The notes under the pieces are model-generated. The model saw only the letters and a program-made list of their open reading frames with translations. It ran no database searches and was not told the origin of the DNA. Both the position numbers and the translations under genes were made by a program. DNA of 64,000 nt from Gaiellasilicea sp037720595 (lineage in GTDB: Bacteria; Actinomycetota; Thermoleophilia; Gaiellales; Gaiellaceae): NCBI GenBank assembly GCA_037720595.1, contig JBBJLW010000008.1, forward strand, positions 1-64,000, in the 5' to 3' direction. This document shows, piece by piece, positions 32,931 through 40,853 of this stretch. The number at the start of each line of letters is the position of its first letter. The first letter of the stretch is position 1.

Positions 32931-35065
32931 GCGTCGACGAGTTCCTTCAACGGCTCGAGCGGGTCAAGAAGTCCGGCAAGGGATGGACGAGCCGTTGCCC
33001 CGGCCACGACGACAAGCAAGCCAGCTTGTCGGTCAGCGAAGGGGACGACGGCCGGGTCCTGGTTAATTGCTTCGCGGACTGCTCGGCCTCGGAGATCGTC
33101 ACCGCCCTCGGCCTCCAGCTCCGCGACCTCTTCCCGGACAGGGGAGGGGGGGCTAGTTCCCCCGCTACAACACGGTCAACAGGTCAACAGTCCTTCGCGA
33201 AGGGCTGCACGCTCGCCGAGTACGCTGCTGCGAAGCGACTCCCGGTGCCGTTTCTGGAGTCGCTCGGCGTCTCGGAGATCCGCTTCCAGGGCTCGCCGGC
33301 GGTGCGCTTCCCCTACCTCGACGAACACGGCGAGGAGGTGTGTGTCCGCTTCCGGGTCTCGATGCGCGGCGATCTTCGCGTCCGCACGAAGGCCGGGAAC
33401 AAGCACCACCTGTACGGCCTGAACCGGCTCCAGGCTGCGCGCGAGGCGGGCTATGTGATCGTGGTCGAGGGCGAGAGCGACACGCAGACGCTCTGGCAGC
33501 ACGGCTACCCCGCGCTCGGCCTCCCGGGCGCGAACGGCTGGAACGAGGATCGAGACGCACCACACCTCGAGGAGATCCCGACGGTCTACGTGCTGATCGA
33601 GCCAGACCGGGGCGGCGAGGCGGTGCTCCGATGGCTTGCCGCGTCCCGAATCAGCGAGCGCGTGCGGCTCGTGGTGCTGGACGCGGCCAAGGACGTGTCC
33701 GAGCTCCATCTGAACCACCCGGACAGCTTCGGTGAGCGACTCGAGGCGGCGCTGCGGGAGGCGACACCGTGGGCCGAGCACGAGCAGGTCGCGACCTCGA
33801 TCAGGGCGAGCACGGCGTGGGAGCGATGCCGGGAACTCGCTCAGGAGCCGCGGATCCTGGATCGGTTCGCGACCGACCTCGTCAAGGCGGGACTGACCGG
33901 GGAGAGCCGCTCGGGGAAGCTCCTCTACTTGATCCTCACGAGCAGGTTCCTGGCGCGCCCGGTCTCCGCGGCGGTCAAGGGCCCGAGCGCGGGCGGGAAG
34001 TCGTTCCTCGTCGAGACCGTCTGTTCGTTCTTCCCTAGCGAGGCGTATTACGCGCTGACCGCGATGAGCGAGCACGCGCTCGCCTACGGCACCGAGCCGC
34101 TCTCGCATCGGTTCCTGATCCTCTACGAAGCCGCGGGGATGGAGGGCGACTTCGCGAGCTACATCATCCGCTCCCTGCTCTCGGAAGGCCGTGTCCGCTA
34201 CGAGACGGTCGAGAAGACGAGCGAGGGGCTCGCGCCGCGGCTGATCGAGCGGGAAGGGCCGACCGGGCTCTTGACGACGACGACGAAGGTCGCGCTGCAC
34301 CCGGAGAACGAGACCCGACTGCTCTCGATCCCGATCACCGACACGCCCGCCCAGACGAGGGACGTGCTGCGGGCGCTCGCCGACGACACCTTCGCCCCGC
34401 CCGATCTCGGCCGCTGGGTCGCCTTGCAGGAGTGGATCGCGTCCACCGGGCAGACCGAGGTGAGCATCCCCTTCGCGCACGACCTCGCCGAGCTCGTGCC
34501 GCCGATCGCAGTACGCCTGCGCCGGGACTTCTCGGCGCTCTTGAGCCTGATCCGGGCGCACGCGCTCCTACAGCAGGCGACCCGTGAACGTGATCAGGAC
34601 GGCCGGATCGTTGCGACCGTCCACGACTACAGCGCCGTCCGCGACCTCGTCGGTGATCTCGTCGCGGAAGGCGTCGAGGCGACGGTACCGCCGGTCGTCC
34701 GGGAGACGGTGCAGGCGGTGATCGCGGCCGGGCTCGAGGAGGGGATCTCGGTCGCGAAGCTCGCTCTGGCTCTCAAGATCGACAAGGCGGCCGCGTCGAG
34801 GCGCTGGAGCAACGCTAAGGCGCGCGGCCACTTGAAGAACCTCGAGACGGGAAGGGGGAAGCCTGCGCGGATCGTGCTGGCAGACCCGCTCCCGGAGGAC
34901 GTCGAGGTGCTGCCGACCGTGGAGGTGTTGACCGACCGTTGCACCGTTGACCGTGATGTAGCGGGGGTCAAGACCCCCCCTCCCCCCTGCATGCGACACA
35001 CGGCTGAGGCCCCGCAGAACTGGTGCCAGGACTGCCAGGCGAACGGCTGGGTGAAGATCCCGTGA
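32927..35065 (+). CDS. DNA primase/helicase of integrated element (CHC2, TOPRIM-like, P-loop)
   Basis: 712 residues. Residues 24-55 form a CHC2 zinc finger (CPGHDD, CFADC). A TOPRIM-like domain has VVEGESDTQTLW (about 179) and LIEPDRGG (about 223). A P-loop ATPase follows: AVKGPSAGGKSFLVE (about 350) and FLILYEAAGMEGD. The C-terminus has a winged-helix-like segment and CxxC-like cysteines. It would prime and unwind element DNA. Two linkers, residues 71-87 and 667-687, are encoded by inverted copies of one unusual DNA repeat. Confidence 0.85.
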   Translation: MSVDEFLQRLERVKKSGKGWTSRCPGHDDKQASLSVSEGDDGRVLVNCFADCSASEIVTALGLQLRDLFPDRGGGASSPATTRSTGQQSFAKGCTLAEYAAAKRLPVPFLESLGVSEIRFQGSPAVRFPYLDEHGEEVCVRFRVSMRGDLRVRTKAGNKHHLYGLNRLQAAREAGYVIVVEGESDTQTLWQHGYPALGLPGANGWNEDRDAPHLEEIPTVYVLIEPDRGGEAVLRWLAASRISERVRLVVLDAAKDVSELHLNHPDSFGERLEAALREATPWAEHEQVATSIRASTAWERCRELAQEPRILDRFATDLVKAGLTGESRSGKLLYLILTSRFLARPVSAAVKGPSAGGKSFLVETVCSFFPSEAYYALTAMSEHALAYGTEPLSHRFLILYEAAGMEGDFASYIIRSLLSEGRVRYETVEKTSEGLAPRLIEREGPTGLLTTTTKVALHPENETRLLSIPITDTPAQTRDVLRALADDTFAPPDLGRWVALQEWIASTGQTEVSIPFAHDLAELVPPIAVRLRRDFSALLSLIRAHALLQQATRERDQDGRIVATVHDYSAVRDLVGDLVAEGVEATVPPVVRETVQAVIAAGLEEGISVAKLALALKIDKAAASRRWSNAKARGHLKNLETGRGKPARIVLADPLPEDVEVLPTVEVLTDRCTVDRDVAGVKTPPPPCMRHTAEAPQNWCQDCQANGWVKIP
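33139..33188 (+). repeat. G-tract/GGTCAAC repeat, copy 1 (in primase gene)
   Basis: Starts with CAGGGG and a run of seven G, a 6-base spacer, then CCCCCGCTACA, one variable base, CACGGTCAAC and another GGTCAAC. The G and C runs can form a hairpin. It encodes a low-complexity linker between the CHC2 finger and TOPRIM-like domains. Copy 2 is inverted at 34927-34989. Confidence 0.65.
34927..34989 (-). repeat. G-tract/GGTCAAC repeat, copy 2 (inverted)
   Basis: Reverse complement shares with copy 1 the CAGGGG start, the seven-G run, CCCCCGCTACA and CACGGTCAAC, with a different 6-base spacer and a further GGTCAAC. It encodes the linker before the cysteine-containing C-terminal segment of the primase, in the opposite orientation to copy 1. 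Confidence 0.65.
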
Positions 35066-35382
35066 GCGCCGATCCGCTCCTCACGGCATCCGAGCTCGGC
35101 GAGCTGCTCGGCCTCAGCGCCGGCACGATCCTCGACCGCTTCGAGTGTGGCGATCTCCCCGGCTTCCGGCTCTTCGGCAGGAAGGGCGGCCCGGTGCGGT
35201 TCCGGCTCTCCGAGATCGAGGCGCGGCTTGAGGAGTGGCGGGCGCCGGAGGAGAAGCGCCAAGCAACCCCATCCAAGCGCCCGCCGGCACCCATCCTAGC
35301 CCCTCGTCTTTTACGGCCAGCAGTGATAGATTTCGTAGTGCCAAGCAACCCGATCCACGGAGGAGAAGACGATGATCAGTAG
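35062..35382 (+). CDS. HTH protein, excisionase/MerR-like
   Basis: 106 residues, GTG overlapping the primase stop. LTASELGELLGLSAGTILDR followed by FRLFGRKGGPVRFRLSEIEA is a DNA-binding-domain pattern of the excisionase family. The long Pro-rich tail is likely disordered. Overlaps the next gene by 11 bases. Together with the protein at 27679-27942 the element has two excisionase-like candidates. Confidence 0.7.
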   Translation: MSADPLLTASELGELLGLSAGTILDRFECGDLPGFRLFGRKGGPVRFRLSEIEARLEEWRAPEEKRQATPSKRPPAPILAPRLLRPAVIDFVVPSNPIHGGEDDDQ

Positions 35383-36679
35383 CAACGGCAACGGCCCGCT
35401 GCGGCTTGCTCTCGAGGCAGCCCGCGACGGCACCAAGGCTTGGATGGCGAACGCGACGGTGCTGTCCGCGAAGAATGACCCGTACAGGATCGACACGCCC
35501 GCCAACCATCAGGCTGGCCGATGGCTGGCCGAACAAGTTGACCGGCTGGAGTTGGACGAGACGAAGACGATCCACATGCGCGGCCTGCACTACAAGCTGT
35601 CGATGACGGGCGTGACGAAGCCCGGCGGCGCCAAGTACCAGAACACCGATGCCGATTGGACTTGGCTGCAGGAGACGCCGGCCGACGCTGCCCGATGGCT
35701 CGGCTATCTGCCGTTCGAGCAGTTTCACGATGCTCGCAACGACCCGCCCGAGATCACTAGGTTCAGTCAGCCTGAGCCTGAGGCGTCCTTAGCGGTGGAG
35801 TTGGAGGTGACGATCCCGGACACGGTCGAGCCGACGATCAAGCTGGCCGGTTTCGTTGGGGTGCAGCCGTACAAGCTGGTCATCTTCGGCGAGAAGAGCT
35901 CGCTAGGCGAGGTGGTCCGGCCGATCGCGGAGAGCCGGCGGGCAGACCTATACCTGCCGAAGGGCGAGTTGTCGGACACGCTGATCTACGAGATGGCGAA
36001 GACAGGCGCCGAGGACGGCAGGCCGATGGTCGTGTTCACGCTGACCGACTGCGACTACGCCGGCTGGCAGATGGCGATCTCGATTGCCAGAAAGCTGCAG
36101 GCTTTCAAGACGATGTTCTTTCCCGCCCTCCGGTTCCAGGTGCGGCCGGTCGCGCTGACCCCCGACCAGGTGCGCGAGTACGGGTTGCCCTCGGAGCCGT
36201 ACAAGGAGGCGAAGAACGCGGCTGTTGCGACCCGCCAGACGGGGTGGTTGGCAGCGACAGGGGTGGAGCAGACCGAGATCGACGCGGCGCTCGCGCTGCA
36301 GCCCAACCTGATTCCCCAACTTCTACGGCAGGCCATCAAGCCGTTCTGGGATTCGACGCTCGAGACGCGCGTGAAGGCGGCGAAGGACGCCTGGTTCGCG
36401 GAGGCGTGGAAGCAGGTGAACGGCCAGCTCGACGAGGAGCAACTCAACGCGCTGAAGGTGGAGGCGCAGGAGAAGCTGGCCGAGCTCCAGGACGAGATCG
36501 AGGAACTGAACGACGCGCTCTCGCTCGAGGTTCCCGAGGATGTCGAGTTCCCCCCGATCGTGATCCCCGAAGCGGTCGTGAACGTTGACCGCTTGCCATC
36601 ACCGTTGATCGACTCGGAGTGGGACTGGACGGAACAGACGGTCAGGCTCAAGGCGGCGAAGGCGTACTCCGATGCCTAG
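35372..36679 (+). CDS. Spo11/topoisomerase VI A-like TOPRIM protein (candidate)
   Basis: 435 residues. KLVIFGEKSSLGE (Glu174) and FTLTDCDYAGWQMAISIARK (Asp226, Asp228) fit a TOPRIM metal site arranged as in TopoVI-A/Spo11. Upstream, IHMRGLHYKLS places Arg70 and Tyr74 in the RxxxY spacing of the winged-helix segment that carries the catalytic Tyr of that family. The C-terminal 130 residues are helical and acidic with a coiled coil. No TopoVI-B gene is present. It could be a DNA-cleaving or -relaxing protein of the element; the catalytic Tyr call is an inference. Confidence 0.5.
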   Translation: MISSNGNGPLRLALEAARDGTKAWMANATVLSAKNDPYRIDTPANHQAGRWLAEQVDRLELDETKTIHMRGLHYKLSMTGVTKPGGAKYQNTDADWTWLQETPADAARWLGYLPFEQFHDARNDPPEITRFSQPEPEASLAVELEVTIPDTVEPTIKLAGFVGVQPYKLVIFGEKSSLGEVVRPIAESRRADLYLPKGELSDTLIYEMAKTGAEDGRPMVVFTLTDCDYAGWQMAISIARKLQAFKTMFFPALRFQVRPVALTPDQVREYGLPSEPYKEAKNAAVATRQTGWLAATGVEQTEIDAALALQPNLIPQLLRQAIKPFWDSTLETRVKAAKDAWFAEAWKQVNGQLDEEQLNALKVEAQEKLAELQDEIEELNDALSLEVPEDVEFPPIVIPEAVVNVDRLPSPLIDSEWDWTEQTVRLKAAKAYSDA

Positions 36680-37775
36680 CGTCCAACGCGGCTCGGTTGT
36701 GAAGCGCGGCCGTGGTTGGGCGGCGCGCTGGTACGACGCCGAGGACACCCGGCGGTTCAAGGGTGGTTTCGCCACGAAGAGCGACGCTCGCGAATGGGTC
36801 GACGGACAGGTGAAGGGGGTCGCTGCGCTCCGGCGTGGCGACCTCCTCAGGCCCGATCAGATCCCCACCGTGGACGTGCTCGTGGTCGGGTTCCTCGCCT
36901 CGCATGAGGTCGATCCGGCGACGATCGAGAAACTGACGTGCCAGCTAGCCCACGCACGTCGAGCCTTCGGCGACAGGCCGATCGACGAATTGCGCCCGGT
37001 CGAGCTATCGGCCTGGCGGGCGACCTTGCCCGCACGCTCCAGGCATCAGCCGTTCGGGGCGTTCCGGCAGGTGCTCGAGCAGGCCGTCACGCTCGGGCTG
37101 ATCCAGACGAACCCGTGCGCCAAGATACGCAACCGGCGCGTGAAGCTCGACGAGGACACCGAGATCCGCCCCTTCGAGACGTGGGAGGAGATCGAGGCGA
37201 TCAGCGCCGAGCTGAACCCGACCTATCGGGCGATCCCCGCGATGCTCGTTGGCACAGGGATGCGACCCGAGGAGCTCTTTGGGCTCGACCGACGCGACGT
37301 CGACCGCGAGCGCGGCGTCCTGCAGATCGAGCGCGTCTACACCCGGGGTCGCGAGAAGCCGTGCATGAAGTCAGACCGGCAACGACGGCGTGTCCCGCTC
37401 CGCGCAAAGGTGCTCGAGGTGCTCGACTCGGTTCCCACGCGGATCGACACGCCTGTGCTGTTCCCGGCCGGCGATGGTGGCCGCATCAAGCTCGACACGT
37501 TCCGACAAAGGCACTGGACGCCGGCTCTCCGGGCCGCCGGGATCGACCACCGCCGGGTCTACGACTGCCGGCACACGTTCGCCTCGTGGAGCATCCGGGC
37601 GGGCGTGCAGCTGTTCTACTTGAGCAGGATCATGGGCACATCGGTCGCGCAGATCGACGCGACCTACGGCCACTTAGTGCAGGACTCGGACGAGTACCTG
37701 CGCGGGCTGCTCGACACCTACGACGCTGAATCCGTCAGCGTCACGGAGGGATCATCCCCGCTATCCGTTACGTAA
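36672..37775 (+). CDS. int: tyrosine recombinase/integrase
   Basis: 367 residues, overlapping the preceding gene by 8 bases. N-terminal AP2-like arm-binding segment (VVKRGRGWAARWYDAEDTRR), SAM-like core-binding domain, then catalytic domain: LVGTGMRPEELFGLDRRDV (first Arg), VYDCRHTFASW (second Arg with the usual first His replaced by Tyr) and IDATYGHL with the nucleophile Tyr. It recombines the 18-bp sites flanking the element. The gene lies about 420 bp from attR. Confidence 0.92.
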   Translation: MPSVQRGSVVKRGRGWAARWYDAEDTRRFKGGFATKSDAREWVDGQVKGVAALRRGDLLRPDQIPTVDVLVVGFLASHEVDPATIEKLTCQLAHARRAFGDRPIDELRPVELSAWRATLPARSRHQPFGAFRQVLEQAVTLGLIQTNPCAKIRNRRVKLDEDTEIRPFETWEEIEAISAELNPTYRAIPAMLVGTGMRPEELFGLDRRDVDRERGVLQIERVYTRGREKPCMKSDRQRRRVPLRAKVLEVLDSVPTRIDTPVLFPAGDGGRIKLDTFRQRHWTPALRAAGIDHRRVYDCRHTFASWSIRAGVQLFYLSRIMGTSVAQIDATYGHLVQDSDEYLRGLLDTYDAESVSVTEGSSPLSVT

Positions 37776-38158
37776 CGTGTGAGAGTTGTAAGGCGAGATT
37801 CGAGCCTTCACGCGCTGATGCCCGCTTCTGCTCGAACGCTTGCCGGCAGGCGGCGCATCGTGTTCGGATCGACAAGCAACGGAAGCGCCTGAAGGTGAAG
37901 ACAGCCGCTCGAAAACAACGCGAGGCCACGCTTCGGGCGGTCACTGCCGAGTTCGAGGCGGGGGCACGCGAGAACATCCGCCTGTTCCGCGAGGGCGAAA
38001 TGACAGAGGAAGTCATCGCCGACCTGCGCCAGCGCGAGCGGATCGCAAATCTTCACGTCTGGATCGACAGCTGCTCGAGCGCCATCGAGCGCGGCCGGCG
38101 TGCTGAGGCGGCGAAGGCAGACTTCGAGGCTGAACTTGAGCGTGTGGGCACTGAGTAG
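37751..38158 (+). CDS. zinc-finger hypothetical protein, start unresolved
   Basis: A frame overlapping the integrase 3' end encodes CESCKARFEPSRADARFCSN followed by ACRQAAHRVR from 37778, a four-Cys finger common in actinobacterial integrated elements, and continues into a helical Arg/Glu-rich C-terminus ending at 38158. No ATG, GTG or TTG precedes the finger in frame; the first usual start is GTG 37895, which would omit it. Either a rare codon (ATC 37751 or 37754) is used, or it is reached by frameshift from the integrase, or the start was lost. Confidence 0.45.
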   Translation: MIPAIRYVTCESCKARFEPSRADARFCSNACRQAAHRVRIDKQRKRLKVKTAARKQREATLRAVTAEFEAGARENIRLFREGEMTEEVIADLRQRERIANLHVWIDSCSSAIERGRRAEAAKADFEAELERVGTE

Positions 38159-38197
38159 GCACCGTAACCACGCAACCACGCCTGTTTGAGCGGCTGT

Positions 38198-38215
38198 CCG
38201 CGACTCCAGAGGGGT
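38198..38215 (+). repeat. attR core direct repeat
   Basis: CCGCGACTCCAGAGGGGT, second copy of the attachment core. The following CGCGGGCAC (38216-38223 region) is the chromosomal half-hairpin. Just inside the element, AACCACGC is repeated in tandem at 38166-38173 and 38174-38181, a possible integrase arm site. Confidence 0.85.
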
Positions 38216-38276
38216 CGCGGGCACGACTATGTGCGCAGCACTGTGAGGCGCTAACGTAAGCCCACTTGGATCAGCG

Positions 38277-40853
38277 GTGGTCTTGATGGACCGGGTTGCA
38301 ATGACGGAGGGCACTGTCGACAAGCCGCAGCTCGGCCTTCGCCGAATCATCGAGCGACCTCGCCTCACGCGCATGCTCGACGAGTCGCCGGCGCGGATCA
38401 AGATGCTCGTAGCCCCAGCCGGCTACGGCAAGACAACCCTGGCCCGGCAGTGGCTCAAGGGACGGAACGAGCATGGTTGGCTGGCCCTGACTGCGGCCTC
38501 GACAGATCCTGCAGTGCTCATCACGGAGCTCGCCGCGCTCTCGGCAACCATTCAACCAGGATGTGACGCTCGAGTTCAGGAACGGCTGGATTTTACGACC
38601 GAGCCCGAGAGCGAATGGCGCGTGTTGCTCGACATCCTTTTCGAAGCTCTCCAAATCTCTGACTCTATCGCATGGATTGGGATCGATGACTATCAGGTCT
38701 TGCTGGGATCCAAATATGGAGAACTGATCATGGAGGCCTTCGTCCAGAATGTGCCGTTCGGGGTGTTGTTAGTTAGTCGAGAGCGCCCAGCCTGGGTGTC
38801 GGCTCGAATGATCTACTACAACAACGTCACAGAGGTGAGCAGAACTGCTCTAGCGATGACATACGACGAGGCAAGTGCAGCCTTTAGTCCGGAAGGAGAC
38901 TTGATGCCGGGCCTCGTCCACCTAGCCGAGGGGTGGCCAGCCGTATTGGCTCTAGCAGCATTGAATCAGCAGAGTGGCGAGTTCCCTGAACACGTCAGCG
39001 ATCTTCCAGAGCACCTCTACACGTTCTTTGCTGAAGAGCTGTACTCAAGCCTCGAACCGGAAGTCGCGCACGGTCTAGCCAAGATTGCATTGGCAGGCAC
39101 TGACGATGAAGACGTCATACGTGATCTCATCGATGACGGTGATGTAATAATCCGGCGTGGCCTGATTGCAGGCTGGTTGACCAGCGACGGACGAGCACAG
39201 GTTGATTTTCATCCGCTCCTCGGAGCATTCCTATGCAAGAAGCTTGAAGCGGATGATCCCCTGGAGTTTCGACGAACTTGTCACAAGGTTGCAGACGCGC
39301 TCATCCAGCACAAGCATTGGGATGCGGCCATTCGAATCATTCGGGCGTCATCCATCCATGAGCTGATCGTCGTGCTCATTGAATCGGCGTGGCGGGAACT
39401 CCTAGAGGCTGGGAGAGTGTCGACATTGCGGGACTGGCTGGATTACGCAGCCGACCACGACAGTACGAGCCCGCGTGTAGCGCTTGCGAAAGCGGAACTA
39501 GCGTTTCGGTTAGGGAAGTTTTCCGAGTCAGAATCTCTTGCGGCGGAGGTTGCAGGAGTCGCTCAGGCTCGCCTCATGCGCGCGGAGGCCCTTATCGCGG
39601 CGGGTCGAGCGGCGCACGCCGCTTCTCGCGAACAGCAAGCATTGGCGTACTTCCGAAGAGGGAAAGAGATCGCAACAACGCATCTCGAACGAAGTGCCGC
39701 GGCGCTCGGCGAGCTTTCGGCGGCCATCGATCTCGAACTTCCTGAAGCCGTACAACTGTTAGAGCAACTGAACTGCGAAAGAGCGTCTTATTCTCAAGAG
39801 CATAAGATCATCTTAACTGGAAGAGCGATTGCGTTGGCTGCTCGGTTCGGTCGACCGGTCGAATGGGAGGAGGCCAGGAACGCTTATCAACTACTGTCGG
39901 TTCTGCCGGATCCTATATCGCGGACATCCTTCCGCAACGTATTCGCATATGCACTCGCGATGGCCGGCATGACCGCCGAAGCAACTGCTGTCCTCCGTGA
40001 TCAGCGAATCGATGCGCTTACATACAGGATTGACTTCTCACACGCGTATGCGTACGTCATTGAGGCTCTCATTGCCCTGTTCGAGGGACGGTTCTCCGAG
40101 GTTGAGAGTCTTCTCGAGCAGATTGAGATAGAGGCCCGAAGCCGGGGAGACAAGTTCCTGCTAGCTAATGTGGTGTCGATCCGAACGCGGATGCTGCTAT
40201 CCGTCGGCGAGTTCGATGCTGCCATCGTCTCTGCTGTGAAGTTCGTGGCGTCGAGCACGGTATCGATGAAGTGTGAGATCGATGCAAGTCATGCCGTGGC
40301 GCTCGCGTGCGCGGGACGCACGCGCGATGCCATAGTTGTGGCCACGGGTGCCGCGGCAGCGACTCAGTCCTCGGAGATTGTGGTAATGGCCGAGTGCGTC
40401 AAAGCTATTGTGGCCATTCAGGAGGCAACAGCTGATGCCTTCTCTGCTACTGAGAGGGCATTCCGTTCAGCTCTACGGCTCGGTGCTGTAGAGTCGTTTG
40501 TGACGGCGCTCAGAGGCTTCCCGGACCTCGGATCCATTCTTCTCCAGTCGCCCGAAACGCGGCAGGCGCTCGTACCGCTGCTCGTCGCGTCGAATGAAAT
40601 CAGCCGTTATGAGGGATCCGCACTCACCGACGTCCCGTTTGGCGCGTGGGGCGACTTATCTCCTCGCGAACGCGACGTGCTCCAACTAGTAGCCATCGGG
40701 CTTACGAACCGTGAGATAGCCCGAAGGCTATTCATCGCTGAAGCGACCGCGAAAGTGCACGTCCACAACATACTCGCGAAGCTCGGCGTTTCTTCACGAA
40801 CCGCCGCCGCGCTGCGCGTTCCTCCATTTGCTCGGCTCACGCAACTTGAGTGA
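38277..40853 (+). CDS. MalT/LAL-type LuxR family ATP-dependent regulator
   Basis: 858 residues from GTG 38277 (ATG 38286 possible). KMLVAPAGYGKTTLARQWL is the Walker A of the STAND ATPase domain, with WIGIDDYQVL as Walker B; a long TPR-like helical region follows; the C-terminus is LSPRERDVLQLVAIGL and REIARRLFIAEATAKVHVHN, a LuxR-type HTH. It would activate transcription when ATP and a ligand are bound. Codon use is visibly AT-richer than the polysaccharide and core genes, suggesting transfer. It overlaps the convergent HD-GYP gene by 17 bases. Confidence 0.85.
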   Translation: MVLMDRVAMTEGTVDKPQLGLRRIIERPRLTRMLDESPARIKMLVAPAGYGKTTLARQWLKGRNEHGWLALTAASTDPAVLITELAALSATIQPGCDARVQERLDFTTEPESEWRVLLDILFEALQISDSIAWIGIDDYQVLLGSKYGELIMEAFVQNVPFGVLLVSRERPAWVSARMIYYNNVTEVSRTALAMTYDEASAAFSPEGDLMPGLVHLAEGWPAVLALAALNQQSGEFPEHVSDLPEHLYTFFAEELYSSLEPEVAHGLAKIALAGTDDEDVIRDLIDDGDVIIRRGLIAGWLTSDGRAQVDFHPLLGAFLCKKLEADDPLEFRRTCHKVADALIQHKHWDAAIRIIRASSIHELIVVLIESAWRELLEAGRVSTLRDWLDYAADHDSTSPRVALAKAELAFRLGKFSESESLAAEVAGVAQARLMRAEALIAAGRAAHAASREQQALAYFRRGKEIATTHLERSAAALGELSAAIDLELPEAVQLLEQLNCERASYSQEHKIILTGRAIALAARFGRPVEWEEARNAYQLLSVLPDPISRTSFRNVFAYALAMAGMTAEATAVLRDQRIDALTYRIDFSHAYAYVIEALIALFEGRFSEVESLLEQIEIEARSRGDKFLLANVVSIRTRMLLSVGEFDAAIVSAVKFVASSTVSMKCEIDASHAVALACAGRTRDAIVVATGAAAATQSSEIVVMAECVKAIVAIQEATADAFSATERAFRSALRLGAVESFVTALRGFPDLGSILLQSPETRQALVPLLVASNEISRYEGSALTDVPFGAWGDLSPRERDVLQLVAIGLTNREIARRLFIAEATAKVHVHNILAKLGVSSRTAAALRVPPFARLTQLE

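Larger units (their letters stand above)
27481..38215 (+). mobile_element. integrated element with tyrosine integrase, primase and terminase, no structural genes
   Basis: About 10.7 kb bounded by 18-base direct repeats (27481-27498 and 38198-38215). The right end carries the integrase and a candidate zinc-finger protein, the left end an excisionase-like HTH gene. Inside are HNH endonuclease and large terminase genes, a sigma-like gene, XRE and zinc-finger regulators, a CHC2/TOPRIM/P-loop primase-helicase and a Spo11/TopoVI-A-like protein. No portal, capsid, protease or tail gene is visible. It is therefore either a deleted prophage or a satellite that would use another phage for particles. 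Confidence 0.85.

Noticed and set aside
37754..38158. Ribosomal-slippage integrase fusion as the firm annotation
   Set aside because: Possible, but no heptameric slippery site is evident at the integrase end, so it is kept only as an alternative.
27481..38215. Intact prophage
   Set aside because: No portal, capsid, scaffold, tail, holin or lysin gene can be found.
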